Origin: Caldilinea sp.
Lineage (GTDB): Bacteria; Chloroflexota; Anaerolineae; Caldilineales; Caldilineaceae
Assembly: GCA_026389955.1 (NCBI GenBank)
Contig: JAPLGY010000180.1
Coordinates: forward strand, 1-17,531
Length of the DNA stretch: 17,531 nucleotides
Reading direction: 5' to 3'
Positions within the stretch are counted from its first letter, which is position 1. Every line of letters starts with the position of its first letter. The notes beneath the pieces were generated by a model that did not search any database, was not told the origin of the DNA, and saw nothing but the letters and a program-made list of their open reading frames with translations. This document shows, piece by piece, positions 1 through 6,390 of the stretch. The position numbers were made by a program, and so were the translations under genes.

Positions 1-1178
1 CAGTAGGCTGGCCCGTCGACCAACAGACGGGCCAGGGCTGGCTGGCCGAGAAATCCGGGGGTAAAGGGCACGCCAGCCAGCGTGAGGGCTCCTACGCTGA
101 TCGGCAGCTGCCAGCCCCAGGCCCGCCAGACCTGGTCGCCGACCAGCCAGAGCGCACCGCCCAGTGCAAAGGCAGTCAACGGCCACAACAGCGCTGCCGG
201 TCCGGGCACTTCGCCCAACAACCCTGCCAAGGTTGCGGTGCCGGCGGCGGTGATCAACACAAACGCAATATAGTGTACATGGTCCTGGGCGGTAAACGCC
301 GCCAGTGCGCTCAGCAAGAGTGCAGCTGCGAGCAGCGACAGCCACCAGGGCGACAGCAGCAGATAGGCGCCGCCTATCTGCAAGATATGTCCAAGCAGCC
401 AGAGCCCCCCCAGAACAGGGACCAGATGGTCGAGCAACCGTTCTGAGAGGTTCAGGCGGGTCGTGGCGCGTGGCAGCAGCCAGAGGTGGAAGGGGTAGAT
501 GCCGGCACGGATCGTGGCAGCGACCAGCAACAGGAGCAGGGTTTCGACCGGAACCACGGTGCCGCTGGCCAGTTTTTGGGCCAGCCCGGTCGGTCCGGCG
601 GGCAGCACGGCGACAAAGAGCAAAAGCGCGCCGATCAGGCTGAGGATCTGCGTCTCGCTGGAGCGGGCCCGGTCGGAGAGCGCAGCGCTGCCGAAGGGTT
701 CGGCGGACATTCGCAGGAGGACGGTGATGTCAAGCAAGACCCAAGTCAGCAACACGGTGAGCAGATTGCCGCTTTGCACAAACAGCAGGCTGGCGGCGAG
801 GATGGCCAGATCGGTGGCCAGCACATTGTGCAGGCGGGGAAGCGGTTTGTGGTCTAGGCCGTGGGTACGGTTGAGCAGGATGCCCAGCCCACCGATCAGG
901 AGAATCAGCGCGCCCAGATAGTAGTTCCAGCTGTCGGCGATCCAGTACAGGTTGGTGGCACTTTGCAGCAGTGGCTGCCAGGGACGGCTCCAGGTTGGGA
1001 TCAGTGCCACAAACTGCAGAAGAAGATGCTGCAAGGCAGCCAGGCCGAGAAACGAGATTGCCAGCCAGGTGAGCCAGCGTGGCCGGTTCAGCCAGCGGCC
1101 AATCCCCAGTTCGAGTGCTGCGCCGACCAACAGAAGCAGCGGTGCGCCGAGCGGCGAAACAAGCAGCGGGAATAGCAT
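1..1178 (-). CDS. NuoL/NuoN/MrpD-like proton-translocating membrane subunit (partial, C-terminus off the window)
   Basis: I translated the minus strand by hand: 392 codons are open from an ATG at 1178 to the window edge. An in-frame TGA at 1190-1188 makes 1178 the first usable ATG. The product is very hydrophobic, with at least ten likely helices. Landmarks match the antiporter fold of complex I NuoL/M/N and Mrp subunits: LLTWVLLDITVLL (helix 5 region), ATIRAGIYPFHLWLLP (counterpart of KSAQ-PxHxWLP), TAQDHVHYIAF (counterpart of DxKRxLAYS) and ALTLAGVPFTPGFLG (counterpart of LxLAGxPPxxGF). Family members move protons or cations across the cytoplasmic membrane. The usual lysines and glutamate of the proton path are not in their normal places, so a divergent paralogue or a subunit of a non-canonical complex is likely. 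Fold confidence is high; exact subunit identity is unknown because any partner genes lie off the left edge. Confidence 0.78.
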   Translation of the reverse strand, partial: MLFPLLVSPLGAPLLLLVGAALELGIGRWLNRPRWLTWLAISFLGLAALQHLLLQFVALIPTWSRPWQPLLQSATNLYWIADSWNYYLGALILLIGGLGILLNRTHGLDHKPLPRLHNVLATDLAILAASLLFVQSGNLLTVLLTWVLLDITVLLRMSAEPFGSAALSDRARSSETQILSLIGALLLFVAVLPAGPTGLAQKLASGTVVPVETLLLLLVAATIRAGIYPFHLWLLPRATTRLNLSERLLDHLVPVLGGLWLLGHILQIGGAYLLLSPWWLSLLAAALLLSALAAFTAQDHVHYIAFVLITAAGTATLAGLLGEVPGPAALLWPLTAFALGGALWLVGDQVWRAWGWQLPISVGALTLAGVPFTPGFLGQPALARLLVDGPAY

Positions 1179-1187
1179 AGAAAAATA

Positions 1188-1193
1188 TCATAG
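1188..1193 (-). promoter_or_regulatory. Candidate -10 element (TATGAT) for the NuoL-like gene
   Basis: TATGAT on the minus strand matches the sigma-70 -10 consensus at 5 of 6 bases and ends 9 bases before the ATG at 1178. No convincing -35 is seen (TTTTCC at a 17-base spacing). A start so close to the -10 would give a nearly leaderless transcript. There is no Shine-Dalgarno sequence between. Confidence 0.4.
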
Positions 1194-1281
1194 CACAGCC
1201 TGTACCGGCGGAAAAACCAGCCTTTCGAGCGGCGCGCGATCGGGAAGGGGGGCGCCATTCGAAAAAACAGGGGGGCTGTGG

Positions 1282-1287
1282 TAGAAT
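1282..1287 (+). promoter_or_regulatory. Candidate -10 element (TAGAAT) for the selenoprotein operon
   Basis: TAGAAT lies 8 bases before the ATG at 1296, so transcription would begin at or next to the start codon. GAGAGG at 1288-1293 is purine-rich but only two bases from the ATG, too close to be a normal ribosome binding site. The -35 is weak (TTCGAA at 1258-1263). Confidence 0.35.
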
Positions 1288-1295
1288 GAGAGGCT

Positions 1296-2138
1296 ATGAG
1301 CGAACACAAAACTTGGTTGGACCATTTGGCGAATCGTTTTTATGCTATCCCGACGGTTGCACAGCTTTGGGCTCGCCGTGTTGCCCGGAGCAGTGTCCAA
1401 GAGGGGCAAGGAGAGGCAGCGATCCCGTTTGTGCGGCTGCGTGGCCCGTTGAACCGTGCGCGTGGGGCCTTGATCACGACGGGTGGTGTCCACCTGCGCA
1501 CACAGCAGCCGTTTGACATGGTCTCTGCCGACGGAGACCCGACCTATCGTGAAATTCCGGCCGACAGTCTGGCGGAGCAGCTCACGATCACACACAAATA
1601 CTACGACCATCGCGATGCAGATGCCGACCTCAACGTGATCTTTCCGCTGGCCCATCTGCGCAGCCTGGTCGAACAGGGTGTGGTCGGTGCGTTGGCACCC
1701 CGCCATTTTGGGTTCATGGGGCATGTCGACGGGGAGCAGGTGGCGACGCTGGCCGGGCAGACGGCTCGGGAGGTTGCTGCCAAACTGCGCCAGGATGGGG
1801 TCGATTTTGTCTTGTTGACCCCTGCTTGAGGGCTCTGCAATCGGTCCGTCGGACTGATCGCACGTGCCATTGAACGGGCTGGCATCCCGACGGTCTGTGT
1901 CTCGATTACACGGGATCTGACCGAGGCGGTCGGAGTGCCGCGCGCGGTCTTTGTCAAATGGCCGCTTGGGCATCCGCTGGGCGAGGCACAGGCGCCGTTG
2001 CAGCAGCGGACCGTGATTTTCCGTGCGCTGCGGCTGTTGGTGCAGGCGGAAGAGGCGGGGATCATCGAAGATTTGGGGTATCGCTGGCGACGAGAGGTCT
2101 ACAGCGAGCCAGAGTGGTCGTTGTTGAACAGGGAATGA
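1296..2138 (+). CDS. GrdB-family (glycine/sarcosine/betaine reductase component B-like) selenoprotein, in-frame TGA = Sec178
   Basis: The frame runs 177 codons from ATG 1296 to a TGA at 1827-1829 and continues open in the same frame for 102 more codons to TGA 2136-2138. Read through, the product is 280 residues. The N-terminal part holds family landmarks: ALITTGGVHLRTQQPFDM (about residues 57-74), GDPTYREIPAD, ITHKYYDHRDAD, VIFPLAHL, LAPRHFGFMGH. The TGA sits in LLTPA-U-GLCNRSVGLIARA, exactly where relatives carry Cys or Sec in a C/UxxC redox motif followed by CNRTVGL. Downstream residues (GIPTV, PRAVFVKWPLGHPLG) are also family-like, so the C-terminus is under coding constraint. GrdB proteins bind an amine substrate for reductive cleavage through the selenol; this stand-alone branch has no established substrate known to me. 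It overlaps the next gene by ATGA. A plain nonsense mutation is the alternative; the SECIS-like hairpin and conserved flanks argue against it. Confidence 0.85.
1827..1858 (+). promoter_or_regulatory. Selenocysteine codon (1827-1829) with SECIS-like hairpin (1840-1858)
   Basis: Ten bases after the TGA an 8-bp stem forms: 1840-1847 (ATCGGTCC) pairs with 1851-1858 (GGACTGAT), including one G-U pair, around the triloop GTC (1848-1850). The apical loop starts with G, 18 bases after the TGA. Bacterial SECIS elements are stem-loops just 3' of the UGA with a G at the start of the apical loop, bound by SelB. Geometry fits, but the short loop and the absence of an obvious bulged U make this a prediction. 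Confidence 0.65.
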
Positions 2139-2521
2139 AGAACATGGAGCGACGCCAACGCCGTCCAGCGGAGCCCAAAGCGCAGCTGCGCTGGGAAGGT
2201 GCGATCTTTGCGTTTGCCAGCAACATGATGCTGGTGACTGCGTTGACCGGTTTGGTGCAGAGCCAACGTCTCCCGATCGAATATGAGGTGTTGGCCACCT
2301 TGTTTGGCCCGTTGCTGGCCGGTGTTTTGACGGCGTTGTATGTGCGGCAGCGGGGGGGCATGCACGCGTTTTTGGGGGGACTGTTGAGTCTGCTGCCTCT
2401 GACCTTTTTTATCTTTCAGGGCAGCTGGCAGCCGGCCCTGTATGCGGGCTCCTTTTGCACCATCGGCGGGGCGTTGGCCGAACTGTGGCAGCGGCGTTCG
2501 GGAAAACGACGAGGACGTTGA
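2135..2521 (+). CDS. Small four-helix membrane protein of unknown function
   Basis: A 128-residue product that I do not recognise as a family. The ATG at 2135 overlaps the stop of the selenoprotein gene (ATGA), and a second ATG at 2144 could be the true start. The N-terminus is basic (about ten Arg/Lys in the first 20 residues). It is followed by four likely helices: GAIFAFASNMMLVTALTGLV, EVLATLFGPLLAGVLTALYV, FLGGLLSLLPLTFFIF and ALYAGSFCTIGGALAELW. The tail is again basic (RRSGKRRGR). By the positive-inside rule both ends should be cytoplasmic. It ends 4 bases before the ABC exporter gene. The tight packing suggests co-translation and a possible role with the exporter, which is inference only. 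Confidence 0.75.
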   Translation: MKNMERRQRRPAEPKAQLRWEGAIFAFASNMMLVTALTGLVQSQRLPIEYEVLATLFGPLLAGVLTALYVRQRGGMHAFLGGLLSLLPLTFFIFQGSWQPALYAGSFCTIGGALAELWQRRSGKRRGR

Positions 2522-2525
2522 AGCG

Positions 2526-4397
2526 ATGCACAACGGGGGGTGGTGGCATTTTGTAGCGTTTGACGAGTCGAAACAGAGCCGTCCGGTGGTGGACCGTGCG
2601 CTGGTGCGGCGAGTGTTTGCCTATGCCCGGCCGTATCTGAGGCCGATTTTGGGGGTGCTGGCTGCGATCACATTTTCTTCGCTGCTGGGGCTGCTCCCTC
2701 CGCTGATCTATCGTGAGCTGATCGACCGGGTGCTGCCTGGCCGTGACCTGCCTTTGCTCAACTGGATGGCTGTCGGGCTTTTTGTGGTGCCGCTCCTCTC
2801 GGGGCTGCTGAGTGTGGTGCAGAGACGTGCCAGCGCTCGGGCAGGGGAGGGAATCATCTACGATTTGCGCAACCAGATGTTTGACCATCTCGGGCGGATG
2901 TCGCTGCGTTTTTTCACCCATACCAAGTCGGGGGAGATCGTTTCACGTTTCAACAACGATGTCGTCGGTGCCCAGAATGCGATCACCGGCACGTTGCCTG
3001 AGATTCTCACCAATGTGGTGACGTTGCTTTCGACGCTGGCGATCATGGTGGCGATCGAGTGGCGTCTGGTTCTGCTTTCGATCGCCGTGTTGCCGCTTTT
3101 TCTGCTGCCAGCTCGCCGTGTGGGGCTGACCTTGCGCAAGATTCGGCGCCAGGCGCTCGACTACAACGCTGAGATGAGCAACCAGATCGCGGAGGCGTTG
3201 ACGGTGAGCGGGGCGCTGCTGATGAAAATTTTCAACCGAGCCGCCGACGAGGGGCGGCGTTTTCATCGGGTGAGCGGCCAGGTGCGTGACATCGGCGTGG
3301 AGCGGGCCCAGGTCTCCCAGCTTTTTTTCATGAGCCTGGGGTTGGTCGGCGCGATCGGCAGTGCGTTCGTCTATTGGGCAGGTGGGTGGATGGTGTTCGA
3401 CGGTGCGCTGACGGCGGGCACGATCGTTGCGTTTACAGCGTATCTGCCTCGGTTGTACGGGCCGATCTCTGCGCTGGCCAATGTGCAGGTAGAGTTTGTG
3501 ACGGCACTGGTCAGTTTTGAGCGTGTCTTCGAGTATCTGGACATGCCGGTGGAAATCCAGGAGAGGCCGAACGCGGTCGCTTTGGAGCAGGCGGTGGGGC
3601 GGATCGCCTTCGAGGATGTCTGGTTTTCCTATCTGCAAGAAGAGGGGGGGAGTGCGGCGGCAGCCCCTGGGCCGTCAGCGGGCGACTTCCATCCGGCCTT
3701 GCAGCGGGTTTCTTTTGTGGTCGAGCCGGGCACGTTGACCGCCCTGGTCGGGCCCAGCGGCGCCGGCAAGACGACGATCACCTATCTGCTGCCCCGGCTG
3801 TACGACCCGACTCGTGGGCGGATCACGCTGGATGGGTACGACCTGCGCGACCTGCAGCTGGACTCGCTGGTCCGGCAGTTTGGGGTGGTCAGCCAGGAGA
3901 GCTACCTGTTCCATGCCTCGATTCGGGACAACCTCTGCTATGCCAAGGCAGATGCGACCCAGGCCGAACTGGAAGCGGCCTGCCGCGCCGCCTACATCCA
4001 TGAGATGGTGGCTGGCCTGCCCGACGGCTACGATACCGTAGTCGGCGAGCGCGGCTACCGGCTGAGCGGCGGTGAGAAACAACGGCTTGCGATTGCCCGG
4101 GTGATCCTCAAAAACCCACGGATCCTGGTGTTGGACGAAGCGACCTCGCATCTCGATTCGCAGAGCGAAGCTTGGATCCAGGCCGCCTTGGAGCCGCTGC
4201 TGGTCGGGCGCACGAGTGTGGTGATTGCCCACCGGCTTTCCACCATTCTGGCAGCCGACAACATCTTGGTGCTGGAACGCGGGCAGGTTGTCGAGCAGGG
4301 CACCCACCACGACCTGCTGGCGCGCGGCGGGCTGTACGCAACCTTGTACGAGACACAGTTCCGCGCACGGCAGGAACCGTCCAGCGTCGGGTCCTGA
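2526..4397 (+). CDS. ABC exporter half-transporter (MsbA/MDR-type, TMD fused to NBD)
   Basis: A 623-residue product from ATG 2526. GAGGA about 10 bases upstream can serve as ribosome binding site; the frame is open further upstream but there it overlaps the preceding gene. Residues about 30-335 form a type I exporter membrane domain (six helices, with the DLRNQMFDHL and RFFTHTKSGEIVSRF coupling region typical of the MsbA/LmrA class). The ATPase domain is complete: Walker A GPSGAGKTT (about 408), Q-loop VSQESYLF, ABC signature LSGGEKQRLAIAR (about 512), Walker B ILVLDEATSHLDS and H-loop IAHRLSTI (about 566). It works as a homodimer or heterodimer in the cytoplasmic membrane, exporting lipids, drugs or peptides; the substrate cannot be told. 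It is the last gene of a three-gene operon. The linker before Walker A has an Ala/Gly-rich insert (EEGGSAAAAPGPSAG). Confidence 0.95.
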   Translation: MHNGGWWHFVAFDESKQSRPVVDRALVRRVFAYARPYLRPILGVLAAITFSSLLGLLPPLIYRELIDRVLPGRDLPLLNWMAVGLFVVPLLSGLLSVVQRRASARAGEGIIYDLRNQMFDHLGRMSLRFFTHTKSGEIVSRFNNDVVGAQNAITGTLPEILTNVVTLLSTLAIMVAIEWRLVLLSIAVLPLFLLPARRVGLTLRKIRRQALDYNAEMSNQIAEALTVSGALLMKIFNRAADEGRRFHRVSGQVRDIGVERAQVSQLFFMSLGLVGAIGSAFVYWAGGWMVFDGALTAGTIVAFTAYLPRLYGPISALANVQVEFVTALVSFERVFEYLDMPVEIQERPNAVALEQAVGRIAFEDVWFSYLQEEGGSAAAAPGPSAGDFHPALQRVSFVVEPGTLTALVGPSGAGKTTITYLLPRLYDPTRGRITLDGYDLRDLQLDSLVRQFGVVSQESYLFHASIRDNLCYAKADATQAELEAACRAAYIHEMVAGLPDGYDTVVGERGYRLSGGEKQRLAIARVILKNPRILVLDEATSHLDSQSEAWIQAALEPLLVGRTSVVIAHRLSTILAADNILVLERGQVVEQGTHHDLLARGGLYATLYETQFRARQEPSSVGS

Positions 4398-4463
4398 CCT
4401 ACACACGGCCAGCAGATCGTCGGCGGTGAATCTTTCTCTCCCCTTTTTGACGGAAGTGTTCCC

Positions 4464-4898
4464 TCATTGGGGACGGACGGAGAAGCTGTCCTGTTCGATG
4501 GGTCCGCCCTGGATGTGCCACTGGGTGATGCCGCCGGTCAAATTGGAGGCGGCGAAACCTTGCTCGCGCAGAAAATAGGTGACGCCGAACGAGCGGCTGC
4601 CGTGTGCGCAGAAGACGACGACCGGCCGGGACCGGTTCAACTCGTCCAAGCGGTCGGGCACGCTGTTCATTGGGATGTGCAGGGCACCGGGAATGCGGAC
4701 CTGCCGCCATTCGTAAAGTTCGCGCACGTCGAGCAACTGGGGCGGGTTGGGGGCTGCGAGGGCTGCCCGGAGCGCAGGAATGGTCAACTCTGGAAGTGTG
4801 ATTTCGTCGGCTTCTGGTTCAGGGACCAGCGGTGCGATGGGCCGCGCCGGCGGTGTGGGCTTGGCAAACCATGTTTTGATTGTCTTCAGCAGCTGCAT
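4464..4898 (-). CDS. Single-domain rhodanese-like sulfurtransferase
   Basis: A 144-residue product. The start at 4898 is preceded by AAGGAA about 9 bases upstream. After a roughly 38-residue Pro-rich leader (KPTPPARPIAPLVPEPEA) comes one rhodanese domain: LLDVRELYEW (counterpart of the family motif LIDVREPxE), IPGALHIPM, and the active-site loop VVFCAHGSRSF with catalytic Cys and a CxxGxRS frame. It ends with GGITQWHIQGGP, the counterpart of the GGxxxWxxxGxP end motif. Such proteins carry sulfane sulfur as a cysteine persulfide. The N-terminal residues MQLLKTIKTWF could be an amphipathic membrane-associating segment but not a clear signal peptide. It is convergent with the ABC exporter gene (66-base gap, no clear terminator) and stands alone. 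Sulfur transfer and selenium handling can overlap in rhodaneses, but nothing here shows a link to the nearby selenoprotein. Confidence 0.92.
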   Translation of the reverse strand: MQLLKTIKTWFAKPTPPARPIAPLVPEPEADEITLPELTIPALRAALAAPNPPQLLDVRELYEWRQVRIPGALHIPMNSVPDRLDELNRSRPVVVFCAHGSRSFGVTYFLREQGFAASNLTGGITQWHIQGGPIEQDSFSVRPQ

Positions 4899-5012
4899 AG
4901 GGCTTTTTCCTTTTCTTTGAACAGATTCATGCTCCCTTTATAACAGAATCGGGGGCTGAACACGGTAAAAAAGTTCTCTAAAATCAGAGGCTGTTTGAAA
5001 ATTGCGCCCCTC

Positions 5013-5052
5013 CCACTGGCCACCGACCACTGGCCACCGACCACTGGCCACC
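5013..5052. repeat. 14-bp minisatellite, 2.9 copies (CCACTGGCCACCGA)
   Basis: Perfect copies lie at 5013-5026 and 5027-5040, with a 12-base partial copy at 5041-5052. The unit contains TGGCCA, a palindrome. It lies in the spacer between the rhodanese gene (leftward) and the aldo/keto reductase gene (rightward), upstream of the reductase start. Confidence 0.9.
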
Positions 5053-5111
5053 TCAGAGATCGATCCTTGCAACGGATGTTCCTGCATGCAGTGTCTTGGG
5101 GAAGGTCGTGC

Positions 5112-5117
5112 TACAAT
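5112..5117 (+). promoter_or_regulatory. Candidate -10 element (TACAAT) for the aldo/keto reductase gene
   Basis: TACAAT lies 57 bases before the ATG at 5175 and is identical to the -10 of the TetR gene promoter at 8617-8622. No good -35 is found at 16-18 bases upstream, so this is tentative. Confidence 0.3.
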
Positions 5118-5174
5118 GAAATAGCTGTCGTGGCAGCAGCCAGAACCAACACACAAGCAAAGGCAGGAGAAACC

Positions 5175-6170
5175 ATGCAATACGGTCAGATTCCAGGCGT
5201 CACCAAACCGGTTGCTCGCCTGATCCAAGGGACTGTCATGATCGGCACTGACAAACTGGAAGCCAGTTTTGCTTTGCTCGACGAGATTCTGGCGTTGGGG
5301 GGCAATACCTTTGACGCCGCTCACATCTATGGGAACGGGGATGTCGAGCGTGCCTTTGGGCGCTGGGTAGCAGCGCGCGGGGTGCGTGAGCAGGTCGTGA
5401 TTGTGACCAAAGGGGCACACCACAGCCAGGACCGCCAGCGGGTCACCCCGTACGACATCACAGCGGATTTGCAGGACTCGTTGGCCCGCCTGCGCACGGA
5501 CTACATCGATCTTTACCTGCTCCATCGCGACGACCCCAGTGTGCCGGTCGGGCCGATCGTTGAAGTGCTCAACGAACACCGGGCTGCTGGCCGGATCCAC
5601 GCTTTTGGCGGCTCGAACTGGAGTGCCCAGCGTGTGGCAGAGGCCAATGCCTATGCTGCGGCGCACGGACTGACCCCTTTTGCGGTCTCCAGCCCGCATT
5701 TCAGCCTGGCGATCCAGGTGAAGGAGCCGTGGGCCAACTGTGTCAGTTTGACCGGCGATGCCGGCGCTGCGGCGCGGGCCTATTACACCGAACAGCAGAT
5801 CCCCCTGTTGGTCTGGTCGAGTCTGGCGGGCGGCTTCTTCAGTGGACGTTTTCAGCCGGAGAATCTGGAGAGCTTTACAGCCTATCTGGACCAACTCTGT
5901 GTGCAGAGCTACTGCTATCCACAGAATTTTGCCCGGTTGGAACGAACCCGGCAGCTGGCTGCACAGCGCGGGGCCTCACTGGCCCAGATTGCGATGGCCT
6001 ATGTGTTGGCGCAGCCTTTTGTGGTTTTTCCGTTGGTGGGCTGTGCCAGCGGTGCCGAGTATGCAGCCAACGCAGCCGCCTTTGACCTTGTTTTGACCCC
6101 GGAAGAGGTGACCTGGCTGGAGCAGGGCGATTCGCCGACGGTGACAAGAGACGGTGACGAGAGACAGTGA
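5175..6170 (+). CDS. Aldo/keto reductase
   Basis: A 331-residue product. ATG 5175 is chosen because AGGAGA ends 4 bases upstream; the open frame before it crosses the minisatellite and is not protein-like. It is an NADPH-dependent (beta/alpha)8 oxidoreductase. Family marks: FDAAHIYGNG with the catalytic Asp and Tyr, VVIVTKGA with the catalytic Lys, YIDLYLLHRDD with the active-site His, GGSNWS, and the cofactor-loop region PLLVWSSLAGGFFSGRF, followed by ASLAQIAMAYVLAQPFVVFPLVGC. The substrate is unknown; the sequence suggests the broad aryl-alcohol dehydrogenase-like group. The last 12 or so residues (TVTRDGDERQ and just before) are encoded by the 13-bp minisatellite at 6137-6195, and the stop codon 6168-6170 lies inside it, so the natural C-terminus is probably set by repeat expansion. 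Confidence 0.93.
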   Translation: MQYGQIPGVTKPVARLIQGTVMIGTDKLEASFALLDEILALGGNTFDAAHIYGNGDVERAFGRWVAARGVREQVVIVTKGAHHSQDRQRVTPYDITADLQDSLARLRTDYIDLYLLHRDDPSVPVGPIVEVLNEHRAAGRIHAFGGSNWSAQRVAEANAYAAAHGLTPFAVSSPHFSLAIQVKEPWANCVSLTGDAGAAARAYYTEQQIPLLVWSSLAGGFFSGRFQPENLESFTAYLDQLCVQSYCYPQNFARLERTRQLAAQRGASLAQIAMAYVLAQPFVVFPLVGCASGAEYAANAAAFDLVLTPEEVTWLEQGDSPTVTRDGDERQ

Positions 6171-6195
6171 CGAGAGACGGTGACGAGAGACGGTG
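6137..6195. repeat. 13-bp minisatellite, 4.5 copies (GACGGTGACGAGA)
   Basis: Copies at 6137, 6150, 6163 and 6176, then a 7-base partial copy at 6189. Copy 1 has CAAGA for CGAGA, and copy 3 has CAG for CGG. The unit length is not a multiple of three. It overlaps the 3' end of the aldo/keto reductase gene, supplying its final codons and stop, and ends where the structured mgtE leader begins. Confidence 0.92.
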
Positions 6196-6197
6196 TG

Positions 6198-6353
6198 GGC
6201 CGGGTGCTCTGCGCGTCCGGCCTGCAGGAGGGGGGGCTTTCTGCCAAGGTGAGCGTCGGTATGTCTGCTGACCTGTGCCGCAGCTGTGCGACTGTTCTGA
6301 TCGTCTGTTTCGTGGGTGTAGTTTGGCCGCCTGCCAGTGCAGGCGGTTTTTTT
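6198..6353 (+). promoter_or_regulatory. Structured mgtE leader, possible attenuator
   Basis: The leader holds three elements. A hairpin pairs 6198-6203 (GGCCGG) with 6217-6222 (CCGGCC). Immediately after, 6224-6231 (GCAGGAGG) can pair with 6327-6334 (CCGCCTGC), with one A-G mismatch. That same 6327-6334 arm otherwise forms the terminator stem. This is the layout of a terminator/antiterminator switch. I could not match it to the M-box (ykoK) Mg2+ riboswitch consensus. The alternative is a plain terminator for the upstream gene. Confidence 0.35.
6327..6353 (+). terminator. Intrinsic terminator 37 bases before mgtE
   Basis: A perfect 8-bp stem, CCGCCTGC (6327-6334) with GCAGGCGG (6339-6346), loop CAGT, followed by seven T (6347-6353). 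It is about 157 bases after the aldo/keto reductase stop and very close to the mgtE start, so it may stop read-through from upstream or act as attenuator of mgtE. Confidence 0.85.
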
Positions 6354-6390
6354 GGCCTGTGGTGCTGGCAGGTCTTTGGGGAGGAGAATG

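Noticed and set aside
730..1191. Minus-strand frame of 153 codons starting at 1191
   Set aside because: The neighbouring minus-strand frame from 1178 gives a continuous hydrophobic antiporter-like protein to the window edge; this frame is its shadow.
1827..1829. TGA as an ordinary stop or nonsense mutation in the GrdB-like gene
   Set aside because: The codon falls exactly at the redox Cys/Sec position, the same frame stays open with family-like sequence for 102 codons, and a SECIS-like hairpin follows. A stop remains possible only if Sec genes are absent.
1188..1973. Minus-strand frame of 261 codons opposite the selenoprotein gene
   Set aside because: Composition is low-complexity Arg/Gln/Asp-rich, there is no ribosome binding site, and the opposite strand has a recognisable family.
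4938..5894. Minus-strand frame of 318 codons opposite the aldo/keto reductase
   Set aside because: The plus strand shows a complete aldo/keto reductase with its catalytic residues; the antisense product has no recognisable features and its start lies inside the enzyme gene.
6198..6353. M-box (ykoK) Mg2+ riboswitch before mgtE
   Set aside because: I could not find the conserved M-box core; only a terminator and a candidate alternative pairing are supported.
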